A stretch of DNA of 64,000 nt from Clostridia bacterium (GCA_017935325.1 JAGBHV010000030.1:1-64000); one strand, 5' to 3'; counted from the stretch's first letter, positions 51,660 through 60,975 are shown. Numbers and translations are program-made. The notes: generated by a model not told the origin, from the letters alone.

Positions 51660-53135
51660 ATGGCAGTGACTAAAACGAATCTCAACAGCGAAAGTCAGAA
51701 ACACGTTAAAACAAATGAATTTGTGCTTTATCTGCTCGGTGTGTTCTTTTACACAACTATGACAGGTATGGTCGGCGGTAACAGAAACGCATACCTTGTA
51801 AATGTTTTAAGATTGCCCGAATCACAGACATCACTTTTCAATTTCTTAACGGCTGTTATTCCCTTTGTGCTTAATTTCTTTATTGTAATGTACATTGACG
51901 GCAGAAGGATGGGTAAAGGCGGAAAATTCAGACCTATCGCGATGCTTGTGGCGGTTCCGATGGCAATTGTTATGATGCTGTCTTTCTGGGCACCCAAAGG
52001 GCTTTCAGGAACAATTCTTATGATTTATGTTGTAACTCTTGCTGTTCTCTGGGCAGTTTTCTGTACTTTCGGCAATTCAATCAATATGATTGCAAATGTT
52101 ATGACACCTAATCTTAAAGAACGTGACCAGGTTCTTTCTTTCAGAAGTATTTCATCGGCAATCGGTAACTCTGCACCTGTTGTTATTGTGCTGGTTGTAG
52201 GTCTTATCTGGAATAAGGATAACCCTGAACTTATTGAAGCTGTTACTGGCACAAGTATCCGCAGTGTCGAAGGTCTGCAATACATAATTTCTGCAGCTCT
52301 TTGCAGCGTAGTAGGCGTTATTACTGTTCTTCTTGGCATGAAAGTTGTCCGCGAAAGAACTGTTTACACTGCAGAAAAGAAAAATCCGCTTGCAGGTTTT
52401 GTTGATATTGTTAAAAATAAATATGCATGGACAATTATTATTTCTGAATTTTTAAAGAGCTTCAGAGGTGTTTCAACGTTTATGGAAGCATTTATTGCAG
52501 CGGCTGTTCTTGGCGATATTTCAAAGAAAATTCTTTTCGTGCTTCCTGTGGGTATCGGCACGGCAGTTGGTATGCTTGTTATTAACTTCCTGCTTAAAAA
52601 GTTTGATGCAAGGCAGCTTTATATTGCAAGCGGTATCTATTCACTTTGTGCAAACTGTATGGCCTTCGGTGTAGGATATGCTTATTTCAAAACAGGTACT
52701 GCAATTTTGCAGATTGTATTTATTGTCTTCTTGTTCCTCATCGGTCTTCAGTTCGGTGCGTCAAATCTTCTTCCGTCAATGTTCCAGGCTGATGTTCTTG
52801 AAACAATTGAATTGAAAACAGGAAAACGCTTCGATGCATCATTCCCCTTTGTTATTGGTGTCGGCACACTTATCAGCGGTACAATTGCAAGTGTTCTAGC
52901 GCCCCTTATTCTTTACGGTGAAGGTTCAATTATCGGTTATATTCAGCCGACAGACCTTGTCCCCACTCCCGTGCAGAGCTTTGATACGAAGGTTACACTT
53001 TTGTTCTTCTACACAATCGTTCACGGTATTATGATGTTCCTTGCAGGCGTACCGTTCTTCTTCTATAAGCTCACAGGTAAAACAAAGGAAGATGTGCACA
53101 GACAGGTTCTTGAAATGAGAGGTCAGAGCAAATAA
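51660..53135 (+). CDS. MFS/GPH-type transporter
   Basis: The 491-residue protein has about 12 helices and resembles the MFS_2 (GPH) group: an FTYTTMTG-like start in helix 1, the loop GRRMGKGGKFRPIAML after helix 2 and VMTPNLKERDQVLSFRSISS. GPH proteins carry sugars and glycosides. Its partner enzyme may be any of the nearby glycosidases. AAAGGAGG precedes the ATG. Confidence 0.8.
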   Translation: MAVTKTNLNSESQKHVKTNEFVLYLLGVFFYTTMTGMVGGNRNAYLVNVLRLPESQTSLFNFLTAVIPFVLNFFIVMYIDGRRMGKGGKFRPIAMLVAVPMAIVMMLSFWAPKGLSGTILMIYVVTLAVLWAVFCTFGNSINMIANVMTPNLKERDQVLSFRSISSAIGNSAPVVIVLVVGLIWNKDNPELIEAVTGTSIRSVEGLQYIISAALCSVVGVITVLLGMKVVRERTVYTAEKKNPLAGFVDIVKNKYAWTIIISEFLKSFRGVSTFMEAFIAAAVLGDISKKILFVLPVGIGTAVGMLVINFLLKKFDARQLYIASGIYSLCANCMAFGVGYAYFKTGTAILQIVFIVFLFLIGLQFGASNLLPSMFQADVLETIELKTGKRFDASFPFVIGVGTLISGTIASVLAPLILYGEGSIIGYIQPTDLVPTPVQSFDTKVTLLFFYTIVHGIMMFLAGVPFFFYKLTGKTKEDVHRQVLEMRGQSK

Positions 53136-53176
53136 TAGGTTTTAATTGCCGGACCACAGGATTCCATTTCTGCTTA

Positions 53177-53205
53177 TTGCTTTTCACTTATTTTTGATGT
53201 ATATT
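53177..53205 (+). promoter_or_regulatory. Possible promoter of the CAP-domain lipoprotein gene
   Basis: TTGCTT and TATATT lie 17 bases apart, about 123 bases before the start at 53328. The match is only fair. Confidence 0.35.
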
Positions 53206-53327
53206 TTAGATATGCAGGATTGATTTTTCACAGTACGATAGTGAACATACCGCAAAAATTTCACCAAACGATTTATGTGTTGTTGAGATGAAGATAACGG
53301 AAGAATAAACTGAAAGGGTGTTTACGC

Positions 53328-54101
53328 ATGAAAAGGTTTTTGTCAATAATAGCGATGTTGGTAATGGTTTTCTCTGCTGCATCTTGTTCTGCTTCTGTAC
53401 AGGATGGTAATTCGGAAAAAGAAACAGCAGACACATCGGTTGTCGATACAACAAATGAAGACAGTGCAACAAGTTTTTTAAATGAAACAAATTCTGCAGA
53501 AAGTGAATCATCAGTTGAAGTTACTGAAGAAGATACAACAAAGCAATCTGCAGAAGAAAGCAGCACAAAACATAAAACTACCAACAAAGCTGACGCAAAA
53601 CCTTCGGCTACATCACATATTGCTGAAACTTCAAAAAAAATTACTACAACGAAAAAGGTGACTACCACAAAAAAAGTCACTACTACATCATCTTCATCAA
53701 AAAAATTACCTGCGTATTCTCCCGAAACGGAATTGATAAATTTATTCAACCAAATCAATGAATACAGAACGAAAAACGGTTTGAATAAAATTTCTCTGGA
53801 TTCAGATTTGTGCAAAATGGCATATCTCAGAGCGCAGGAACAAAAAACTGTAAGAGGTCATAACCGACCCGACGGCAGCAAATATTATACAATTCTGGAC
53901 GAATACAATTATGCGTACCGCGGCTGCGGAGAAAACATCGCTTATCTTTCAAAATTGTCAGCAAGCAAGGCTTTTGATTTGTGGAAAGACTCATCTTCTC
54001 ACAATCAGAATATGCTTGGAGACAGATGGACAAAATGCGGCATAGCAGTTTATAAAGATGCTGACGGCCGATATAATGTTGTGCACCTTTTTGCTTGCTG
54101 A
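53328..54101 (+). CDS. CAP/SCP-domain lipoprotein
   Basis: The 257-residue protein has a lipoprotein signal (SAASC, with Cys20), a long Thr/Ser/Glu-rich linker (residues 21-135) that includes the repeat ITTTKK-VTTTKK-VTTT coded by 18-base units, and a C-terminal CAP domain (LINLFNQINEYRTKNGL, ENIAYL, WKDSSSHNQNML, CGIAVY). CAP proteins of bacteria are secreted and of mostly unknown activity. The start follows AAAGGG. The linker probably spans the cell wall. Confidence 0.88.
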   Translation: MKRFLSIIAMLVMVFSAASCSASVQDGNSEKETADTSVVDTTNEDSATSFLNETNSAESESSVEVTEEDTTKQSAEESSTKHKTTNKADAKPSATSHIAETSKKITTTKKVTTTKKVTTTSSSSKKLPAYSPETELINLFNQINEYRTKNGLNKISLDSDLCKMAYLRAQEQKTVRGHNRPDGSKYYTILDEYNYAYRGCGENIAYLSKLSASKAFDLWKDSSSHNQNMLGDRWTKCGIAVYKDADGRYNVVHLFAC

Positions 54102-54171
54102 AAAACATAAGGGAACCTCTGAAATAAAAAGTACTTTATACAATAGGTTTTCAGAAACCGGAAAAATGTAA

Positions 54172-54216
54172 AACCCCGAAAGTTCTCGAAGATAAGGAGC
54201 TTTCGGGGTTATGTTT
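54172..54216 (+). terminator. Terminator after the CAP lipoprotein gene
   Basis: AACCCCGAAAG (54172-54182) and CTTTCGGGGTT (54200-54210) form an 11-pair stem with a 17-base loop; the tail ATGTTTT is weak on this strand, and the reverse tail is slightly better. Confidence 0.7.
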
Positions 54217-54234
54217 TAAAAAACAGTAACTTCA

Positions 54235-54263
54235 TTGCGCAAAGTCTTATGCAGGGTTATAAT
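54235..54263 (+). promoter_or_regulatory. Promoter of the 26-residue peptide unit
   Basis: TTGCGC and TATAAT are 17 bases apart. A start near 54270 would lie about 64 bases before the small frame at 54334 and after the preceding terminator. Confidence 0.55.
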
Positions 54264-54333
54264 TAAATAAAAAACACAGAAATTTTTGTTACATTTTAAA
54301 TTTTCGTTGATTATTATATGACGGATAGTGAAA

Positions 54334-54414
54334 ATGAGTGATGCGAAAAGCTTTTTCAGCAGAATTGCATCCTCAATGAAAACATTCTTTGTGAAAATCG
54401 GAGCATTTTTTTAA
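54334..54414 (+). CDS. Putative 26-residue amphipathic peptide
   Basis: The frame codes MSDAKSFFSRIASSM followed by KTFFVKIGAFF. It contains an 11-residue repeat: K-S-F-F-S-R-I-A (5-12) and K-T-F-F-V-K-I-G (16-23), coded by mostly different synonymous triplets, which hints at selection on protein. It has four basic and six Phe residues and would form an amphipathic helix. The ribosome binding site is poor (ACGGA). It is bracketed by a promoter at 54235 and a terminator at 54440, so it forms its own unit; the RNA itself could be the product. No known family is recognised. Confidence 0.35.
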   Translation: MSDAKSFFSRIASSMKTFFVKIGAFF

Positions 54415-54439
54415 GGCATTTTCAATACATAAACAGGAG

Positions 54440-54460
54440 AGATTCATACGAATCTTTTTT
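54440..54460 (+). terminator. Terminator of the small peptide unit
   Basis: AGATTC-ATAC-GAATCT is a six-pair stem with a four-base loop followed by TTTTT, 25 bases after the peptide stop. Confidence 0.62.
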
Positions 54461-54524
54461 AGTCAGCCGGAATCGTTATTACGCAAGATTTTTGAATCAG
54501 GTAATCCTGTTGTGTAATCGGAAA

Positions 54525-55601
54525 TTATTGTTCAGCCGTATAATTTTCGACTGCATATTTAAAACCGTTTATGAGAAATTCATCTGCTTCTTTTGCGGGC
54601 GTTGTGAATTTCAGCAAATCAAAACCGTGGAAGCAACCGTCAAACATCTTGAAATTCACTTCAACACCTGCTTCTTTCAGGTTTTCAACATATTCCACCG
54701 TTTCATCAGTGAAGGGTTCGATTGTGCCCACATAGGTAAGTGTGGGCGGAAGATTTGCGTAATCTGTTTCGCGTGCAGGAGATGCGTATTTTGACACATT
54801 GTCTGTGCCGTAATTTTCACCAAGATATAATTTCCAGCCAACTTCGTTTGATGCACTGTTCCATATGGGAGCATCGTTGTTTTGCGAAGATTCTGTAATC
54901 ATTCTGTCGTCAAGCATAGGATAAAGGGGCATCTGGAAAGCAATGTTAACGTCGCCCGTATCTCTTGCTTTGAGAGTAACTGCTGCGCAAAGTCCGCCGC
55001 CTGCACTGTTGCCGCCTACAAAAATCTGGTTGTCACGCATGCCGTAGTTTTTGCCGTTTTCTTTAAGCCATAAAAGTGCATTATAGCAATCGTTGAAAGC
55101 AGCAGGATAAGGTGCAGTAGTTGAATTTGTATAATCGGGAGCCACAACAACGCAACCTGAAGCATCTATAAAATTCTGAATGAAAGCAAAATCCTGTTCA
55201 GGGCAACCGAGCCCGTAGCCACCGCCGTGTATCCACAAAAGACCGGGCACGTTTTCTTTTTTCTCTTCGGGCGAATATACTGAAAGACGCAGTTTGCTGC
55301 CGTCTTCACGTTCAATATAAATTTCTTCCCGGTTTATATCTTTTGTAAGGTCAGGAAGTCCTATGTTATCAAGAAACAAGTTGGCAATTTTAAAGAATCC
55401 CACAGTAAACTGAGGCATGATAATTCTGATAAGGTTGCCTGCAAAGCGAAGTTCAGGGTGAATATCGCTTGTTTTCACATTCCACAAACCATCAGACAAA
55501 TTGCCGATAGTTCTGCTGTAATTTGTTTCAGCCGTTGCAGATATTGTAAGGGGCGTTAAAAGAAAAATAAGTGAAAGTAAAACTGCAATTAATTTTTTCA
55601 T
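54525..55601 (-). CDS. Secreted alpha/beta hydrolase (HSL-type esterase)
   Basis: The 358-residue protein has a signal peptide (KKLIAVLLSLIFLLTPLTIS) and the features of hormone-sensitive-lipase-like esterases: the oxyanion motif LLWIHGGGYGLG, the nucleophile elbow VGGNSAGGGLCAA, and a late DGCFHGF with the His. It may remove acyl groups from extracellular glycans. The ATG at 55601 is chosen because the earlier ATG overlaps the AAAGGATGAG ribosome binding site. Confidence 0.87.
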   Translation of the reverse strand: MKKLIAVLLSLIFLLTPLTISATAETNYSRTIGNLSDGLWNVKTSDIHPELRFAGNLIRIIMPQFTVGFFKIANLFLDNIGLPDLTKDINREEIYIEREDGSKLRLSVYSPEEKKENVPGLLWIHGGGYGLGCPEQDFAFIQNFIDASGCVVVAPDYTNSTTAPYPAAFNDCYNALLWLKENGKNYGMRDNQIFVGGNSAGGGLCAAVTLKARDTGDVNIAFQMPLYPMLDDRMITESSQNNDAPIWNSASNEVGWKLYLGENYGTDNVSKYASPARETDYANLPPTLTYVGTIEPFTDETVEYVENLKEAGVEVNFKMFDGCFHGFDLLKFTTPAKEADEFLINGFKYAVENYTAEQ

Positions 55602-55744
55602 ATAACTCATCCTTTCTTTATTTGATTTTATAGTAGCACATTTTCTTCAAAAAGACTATAGCAAAAAAAGAAAATACTGAATTCGTTGCTTTATGTATTA
55701 TTGATTTTTGCAGAATCAGTGATATAGCTTGCTGAAAATGAAAC

Positions 55745-55769
55745 AGACTGTCTTTTGAAAAGACAGTCT
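55745..55769 (-). terminator. Terminator after the GH92 gene
   Basis: AGACTGTCTTTT and AAAAGACAGTCT form a stem of about 11 pairs with a tight loop. The tail on the minus strand is GTTTCATTTT; the plus-strand tail ATTTTTTTAT is stronger. Confidence 0.7.
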
Positions 55770-55775
55770 ATTTTT

Positions 55776-57845
55776 TTATCCGTTGATTTCTTTCATTATT
55801 TCATCGTATGTGATAATGTTTCCGTATTTTGTGAAATCTGCTTTTTTGCCGAGAATTCTGATATTTTCAACCATAGGTTTGCAGTTGGTGTAAATGGGTT
55901 TACCGGGTGTGATTGGGTAAATTCCGAGGCATGAGAAAATGTACCATGCTGCTGTTGAGCCGTTATCTTCATCTCCCGGGAATCCGTCATCTTTCCATGA
56001 GAAGCCTTCGCTACAGATTTTCTTAAGCCAGTATTCTGTTTTTTCAGGATAACCTAAATATGTGTAGATGAACGGGATGTGGAAGCTGGGCTGATTTGAT
56101 ATAGCACACTGACCCCAGTCGCAAGCAGCCATTTCTGTCATTTCGTGTATTTCGTAGTTATATCCGCCAACTCTGTAATCTGCAGGTGTGGCAAAAAATT
56201 CGTCAAGCTTTCTGATAAGACCGTCTTTGCCGCCGTAGAGCTCAGCCAGCCCTTCAATATCGTGCTGTACTGCAAAGCTTGTCTGCCATGCAGCGGCTTC
56301 AGTATAATCTCCGCCCCATCTTATAGGGTCAAAGTCAGGCTTGAAGTTGCCGTCAGAATCTTTGGGTCGCATAAAGCCTGTCTCGCAGTCGAAAATATTT
56401 TTATAATTTTTTGCACGCAGGCGGTATGCAGAACTTTTTTCGCTTTCACCTAAAATATCAGCCACCGTTGCAAGACAATCGTCAAAGTATGCTGCGTCAA
56501 GTGTAAGATTTACGCTTTCAGAGTATTTGTCGCAAGGTACATAACCCAGCTTCAGATATTCTTCGCAACCCTCTCTGCCATATGCTGCAACAGTTGAAGA
56601 TTTGTTTGCGTGGTGTTCCATGCCTTCAAAAGCAATTTTAAGTAAATCTTCCGATATAAGATTTCTTGTGGCAACGTCGGCAATTACTGCATCAATTGCG
56701 GTGCTTGGCATACAATTCTGTGCATCGCCTGCAGTCCAGCGTGGAAGCCATCCGCCGTCGATATAGTCCTGAATATACCCTTCGATAATTTCAGGTAGAA
56801 TATCTTTGGCAACTATTGCGTAGAAAGGATAATTTGTGCGGTACGTATCCCAGAAACCGTTATCTGTATATCTTACACCGGGCAGTACCTTGTCGGCAGA
56901 AGGTGAGTAGTGAATCGGGTTACCGTTTTCATCAGGTTCATATGCTTTGTGGGGATAAAGGAAAGTACGGTACATACAGCTGTAGAAAGTTTTCATTGTG
57001 TCTTCGTCAGCATCAATTTCAATCTTGCTGAGGTAATCATTCCATATACGCTCGTTTTCTGCTTTTAATTCTTCAAAACTGCTGTAGACAGAATCGTGTT
57101 TAAGATTTCTCACAGCCTGCTCGTAGCTTATGAAAGATGTTGCAACGGTGAATGTAACATCCTTCTTCCTGAGAGCAATATGTATACCTGTGCCTTCGCC
57201 TTTGATGTGAAGACTGTGTTCAGTTTCGCAGGTATCTCTGCTTCCTGTAAGAATTCCGTCAACATCAACGGAATCTTCGTCAAATTGAAAAACGTAATAA
57301 CCCTTCAGTGTGCCTTTGTCGTGGCTTTTTTTGCCGCGGTTGCAGTCTGTCCAGCAATAAAGGCGGTTAGTTTCCTTGTCAAACTCATATTCGCAGTTAT
57401 ATTTTACAGGCAGAACAGAAAGGAAACGGTCAAAATCTTTTTTGAAACTTAATCTTACACAGGCACCGTATTCTGTAGGAGTAAGTTCAAAATCACAGAA
57501 GGGTCTTTTAAGATAGCATTTAAGATAATGCGGCTGAAGAATTGCCTTTTCAGGGTCATATCCTGACCAGCAGTCTTCAAAATCAACATAAGGCTTTTCT
57601 GTCTGGGGCATCATTGTGAAAGCACTGTGGTCACTGATCCAGGGGCTTGGCTGACGTGTAAGTCTTATGCCTTCAACAGAACGGTCACCCGGGTGGTAAT
57701 ACCAGCTTCCGCGGGAGGTTTCTGTCTGCAGGCTGAATGCTGCAAAACCGAAAGGCTTCTGCACAAGGGGCAGAGTGTTGCCTTGTGAAAATCTGTGAAG
57801 GGATGCTGACCCCTGTTTTATGTTTACGTATTTAAGATAATTCAT
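55776..57845 (-). CDS. GH92 alpha-mannosidase
   Basis: The 689-residue protein matches GH92, calcium-dependent exo-alpha-mannosidases, through RYTDNGFWDTYRTNYPF, GGWLPRWTAGDAQNCMPS, the stretch AAYGREGCEEYLKLGYVP and the C-terminal FPGDEDNGSTAAWYIFSCLG. No signal peptide is present, which is unusual for Bacteroides-type GH92 and suggests action on imported oligosaccharides. The ATG at 57845 is preferred to a GTG nine bases earlier. It follows the GH5 gene by 15 bases and pairs in function with the GH38 mannosidase. Confidence 0.92.
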   Translation of the reverse strand: MNYLKYVNIKQGSASLHRFSQGNTLPLVQKPFGFAAFSLQTETSRGSWYYHPGDRSVEGIRLTRQPSPWISDHSAFTMMPQTEKPYVDFEDCWSGYDPEKAILQPHYLKCYLKRPFCDFELTPTEYGACVRLSFKKDFDRFLSVLPVKYNCEYEFDKETNRLYCWTDCNRGKKSHDKGTLKGYYVFQFDEDSVDVDGILTGSRDTCETEHSLHIKGEGTGIHIALRKKDVTFTVATSFISYEQAVRNLKHDSVYSSFEELKAENERIWNDYLSKIEIDADEDTMKTFYSCMYRTFLYPHKAYEPDENGNPIHYSPSADKVLPGVRYTDNGFWDTYRTNYPFYAIVAKDILPEIIEGYIQDYIDGGWLPRWTAGDAQNCMPSTAIDAVIADVATRNLISEDLLKIAFEGMEHHANKSSTVAAYGREGCEEYLKLGYVPCDKYSESVNLTLDAAYFDDCLATVADILGESEKSSAYRLRAKNYKNIFDCETGFMRPKDSDGNFKPDFDPIRWGGDYTEAAAWQTSFAVQHDIEGLAELYGGKDGLIRKLDEFFATPADYRVGGYNYEIHEMTEMAACDWGQCAISNQPSFHIPFIYTYLGYPEKTEYWLKKICSEGFSWKDDGFPGDEDNGSTAAWYIFSCLGIYPITPGKPIYTNCKPMVENIRILGKKADFTKYGNIITYDEIMKEING

Positions 57846-57860
57846 AAAAAACACCTGCTT

Positions 57861-59006
57861 CTATAATTTTGCATATTCGGAAAGCAAAGCATGGTCATTC
57901 ATTGGTTTACAACAATTTTCTGTTCTGACAGATGACCATTTGCGTTCAATTTCTGCAACTGAGTCGTTATTTATATCAACAACATTGTCTTCGTCGTCTG
58001 AGCCCATCATAAACCATTGGCTTGTTGTTCCTATGGCACAGTGTCCTTTGTAGGTCCATGTCTGCCAGTTATATGAGCATTCATTGAAAAGCTTCAGTAT
58101 GTATTCCCATGAGGCAGTTCCGCGGCAAGGAGAAAATTCACCCACAAGCACAGGTACATTGAATTTTTTGCTTGCATGGTGCTGTGTAACTTCCCTGAAG
58201 CTTTCGTCGGAATCGTCATAAAGGTGATACTGATACATCACATTTTCCCATCCCCGTTCTTCAGGATGGGGAATGTCATCAGGTGTCCAGATTGCTTCAA
58301 GAGTTATGATATGGTCAGGGTCATTTGCTCTGACTGCATCATAAAGCAAAGAGTAAACGTCATGATACTTGCTGTTGACTTTGTCTTCACCTTCGTAATC
58401 GCACATAGGCTCATTCATCAGGTCATATGCAGCAACTGTCCCGTTACCTGCAAAATGACGGGCAATTTCACTCCACAATTCACAGGCCAGCTTGCGGAAA
58501 TAAGCACCCTCTTCAGTTTCGTCATAAAGTCTGCAATGGTTTACGCGGCAGCAGTGGTGTGCAATGCTCTGATGACCGGGCACTCCGTGCATATCAAGAA
58601 TAACATACATTCCTCTTTTTCCGCATTCTTCAACAACCCAATCAAGGCGTGAAAAATCAATTTCACCGTTTCCTTTGCGCTTGAATGTGCCGCAATCGTC
58701 TGTCTGAAAATTGCGGTACCAGAAAGGTACACGCACGCAGGTGAAACCAAGTGACTGCAGATAGTCAAGGTCGTATTCGGTGATATAATTGTCTTCGCGG
58801 ATTTTTATAAGTCTTTCGGCTTCCTTCTTGCCAAAACGGTTTTCAAGGGTAGTTACAATATCCCATTGAGCTTCTCCGCCCTTGAAAAATCCCTGCCATA
58901 ATTCATCAAGCAACCATCCGCCAAGATTTGTACCGCGCAAAAATACTTGCTTTCCTTCAGCGTTGATAATTTTTTCGCCTTCACAATGTAACATACTGAG
59001 ACTCAT
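57861..59006 (-). CDS. GH5 family glycoside hydrolase
   Basis: The 381-residue protein has the GH5 pattern: FLRGTNLGGWLLDE (24-35), VRVPFWYRNF, YVILDMHGVPGHQS, acid/base Glu199 in DLMNEP and nucleophile Glu290 in LVGEF. The RGTNLGGW segment recalls the exo-beta-1,3-glucanase and related subgroups. No signal peptide is seen. It lies in one minus-strand run with GH92 and starts after AGGAGG. Confidence 0.9.
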   Translation of the reverse strand: MSLSMLHCEGEKIINAEGKQVFLRGTNLGGWLLDELWQGFFKGGEAQWDIVTTLENRFGKKEAERLIKIREDNYITEYDLDYLQSLGFTCVRVPFWYRNFQTDDCGTFKRKGNGEIDFSRLDWVVEECGKRGMYVILDMHGVPGHQSIAHHCCRVNHCRLYDETEEGAYFRKLACELWSEIARHFAGNGTVAAYDLMNEPMCDYEGEDKVNSKYHDVYSLLYDAVRANDPDHIITLEAIWTPDDIPHPEERGWENVMYQYHLYDDSDESFREVTQHHASKKFNVPVLVGEFSPCRGTASWEYILKLFNECSYNWQTWTYKGHCAIGTTSQWFMMGSDDEDNVVDINNDSVAEIERKWSSVRTENCCKPMNDHALLSEYAKL

Positions 59007-59055
59007 ATTTTATCCTCCTGCTAAAATAATTTTCAGTTTGAGTTAATAGATTTGC

Positions 59056-59697
59056 TTAGTTTAATTGTGCGATTTTTTCTTCAAGTTTCTGTACAAACTG
59101 ACCGACAAAGTATCCGTCAATGAAACGATGATTAACGTCAAGAGTCATATTGATTATGTATCTTCCGTTTTGTTCTGTATATTTTCCCCAAACAAGAATA
59201 GGGGCAGTGTCATCTTTTAAATCAGGGTCTGTGTAATCACGCTCATTTGAGCACATTGTGATGTCTGCCCAGGGAATACATGAAAAAACAATCTGCGATT
59301 CTCTTAATCCGCCGAGAGAATATACAGACAAAGGGTTGTTTTCGCTTTCTTTACGGGCATTGGTTGCAAATTCAATTATGCTTCCGTCACAAGGCAGTGA
59401 AACCATATGAAAGCTTGTTGCACCTTTTTTAAGGTCTGTAAAACAAGGTACACGGCGGTCAATTCTGAAAACCTTGTTATCTTCGGTTTCCAGTAAAAAC
59501 TCATCAATTTCGTTTATTGACTCAGTGCATAAATAGATGAGTGAATAATAAAAAGATATTTTATTTTTTCTTGTAAACTCAAGAAGCTTTGTTATATCAA
59601 TATTGAATGCTACGCAGTAATGGGGTGTTGCAATTTTTGAATAAAATTCAAAATGCTCTTTTCGGTCCCAATTGTTTATATCAATTTCTTTTCTCAT
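59056..59697 (-). CDS. Chloramphenicol-acetyltransferase-like protein
   Basis: The 213-residue protein belongs to the CAT family: the start IDINNWDRKEHFEFY, PHYCVAFNIDIT, and the end VNHRFIDGYFVGQFVQKL with the HxxxDG active-site motif. In classic CAT the motif reads HHxxxDG; here the first His is Asn. Family members of this divergent type often do not give drug resistance and may acetylate other small molecules, perhaps sugars. It sits among glycosidase genes, 49 bases before GH5. Confidence 0.8.
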   Translation of the reverse strand: MRKEIDINNWDRKEHFEFYSKIATPHYCVAFNIDITKLLEFTRKNKISFYYSLIYLCTESINEIDEFLLETEDNKVFRIDRRVPCFTDLKKGATSFHMVSLPCDGSIIEFATNARKESENNPLSVYSLGGLRESQIVFSCIPWADITMCSNERDYTDPDLKDDTAPILVWGKYTEQNGRYIINMTLDVNHRFIDGYFVGQFVQKLEEKIAQLN

Positions 59698-59709
59698 AAT
59701 ATCACCTCA

Positions 59710-60975
59710 TTAACAGATTTTTATGGGATGTTTCGGGCTTGCTTGTATTGTGTTTTCGCTGAAAATAACATTCTCTGTTTTTATCTCAACTTCGGGATAA
59801 ATTATCCCTTCCGCTTCAGTAACTGCATCAAAACGAAGCTGTGAATTTTTAAAATCTATATTTTTAAGTGTTAAATTTTCAGTGGGATAAGTGGAATGAA
59901 ACAGAATATCAACATCATTTTCAAGAACGATATTTTCAAGTGTTATATTGCTTTGTGGAATACACACGCAACCGGGGTAGTAACTTCTTGCATATGTGTC
60001 GTAATTAAGGCTTACGGCAATTCCTGTGCTACGCTTTTTCTGCAAACTGCAGTTACGTATTGTTATGTTACGGCATCCGCAGTCTTTTTCTTCCGTATCG
60101 CGTACTTTAACCCAATTTATACCGTCATATTCTTTAATTCCTTTTTCGTGGCAAGGTGGAGTAAGAGAAGTGTAAAACTTTCCGTCTTTCGGATTCATCA
60201 GCACGCGGTATGTTTTTCCGCTGACTGCTACGGTGTCGGAGTGTTGCACCTGCATTCCTTTTTGCCATCTGCACCATGCACCGCCAAGAATCCTGCAGAA
60301 AAAGCCTGTTGTTGATTTGTCGTCAAGGTCAACGCAGTTTTCGATTATTCCGTTTTCAATCCAACCCACATGTGTGTTGGATGTTGCGTAGTCAAAAGCG
60401 TTGAGGGCTATGGGATCATCGAATGTGCGGAATCTGCCGTTTTTTATAACAAAGCCGTCGCCCCAGCCAAGGTGAACACCGTCTTTATTTCCCGTTATAT
60501 ATAAATTTTCAAGATGAATGTTTTTAAATGCACTTACCTGAATGGCATAATCTTTTTCAAGCAGACCGTGACATTCAAAATTCTCAATTTTCAGGTTATC
60601 AACATGAATCATTCCGACTTGTGCACGTAACCCTGCAATACGGCTGTTTACACCGAAATCGTCACTTTCAACACCGTTACATTCAAGGTGTAAACCGATA
60701 ATTTCAATGTTACGGTTGTATTCGCCGATGACTGCACCTTTGTTTATGAAAGCGTTTCCGTTAATTCCGCTTACACTTGCTTCGCGCATAAGAGTTACAC
60801 CCTCGCAAAATACAAGCTTTGTGTTGTTTCCGATTTCAATCTGCTCGGAAATTCTATAAACACCCGGCAGAGTAATCTGAATTTCTCCGCCGTTTTCAAT
60901 GGCTTTCTGCAAAGCACGGGAGTTTTTATGCGGATTGTTTTCGGGCAAAAAGCCATATTCATTAGCGTTAATCAT
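59710..60975 (-). CDS. GH28-fold right-handed beta-helix protein, cytoplasmic
   Basis: The 421-residue protein has repeated short beta-strand rungs (NIEIIGLHLECN, NIHLENLYITGN, NITIRNCSLQKK). The three Asp of GH28 occur with the right spacing: Asp165 in NKDGVH and Asp186-Asp187 in TFDDPI. The GHG and RIK motifs of true polygalacturonases are not seen, so the substrate may differ. No signal peptide. It is followed 12 bases later by the acetyltransferase gene. Confidence 0.72.
   Translation of the reverse strand: MINANEYGFLPENNPHKNSRALQKAIENGGEIQITLPGVYRISEQIEIGNNTKLVFCEGVTLMREASVSGINGNAFINKGAVIGEYNRNIEIIGLHLECNGVESDDFGVNSRIAGLRAQVGMIHVDNLKIENFECHGLLEKDYAIQVSAFKNIHLENLYITGNKDGVHLGWGDGFVIKNGRFRTFDDPIALNAFDYATSNTHVGWIENGIIENCVDLDDKSTTGFFCRILGGAWCRWQKGMQVQHSDTVAVSGKTYRVLMNPKDGKFYTSLTPPCHEKGIKEYDGINWVKVRDTEEKDCGCRNITIRNCSLQKKRSTGIAVSLNYDTYARSYYPGCVCIPQSNITLENIVLENDVDILFHSTYPTENLTLKNIDFKNSQLRFDAVTEAEGIIYPEVEIKTENVIFSENTIQASPKHPIKIC

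Noticed and set aside
53640..53687. Possible CRISPR-like or satellite repeat
   Set aside because: The 18-base units are in frame in the Thr-rich linker of the CAP lipoprotein and have no spacers.
59056..59697. Calling the CAT-like gene an antibiotic resistance gene
   Set aside because: The active-site motif departs from classic CAT and the context is glycan metabolism; no mobile element is near.
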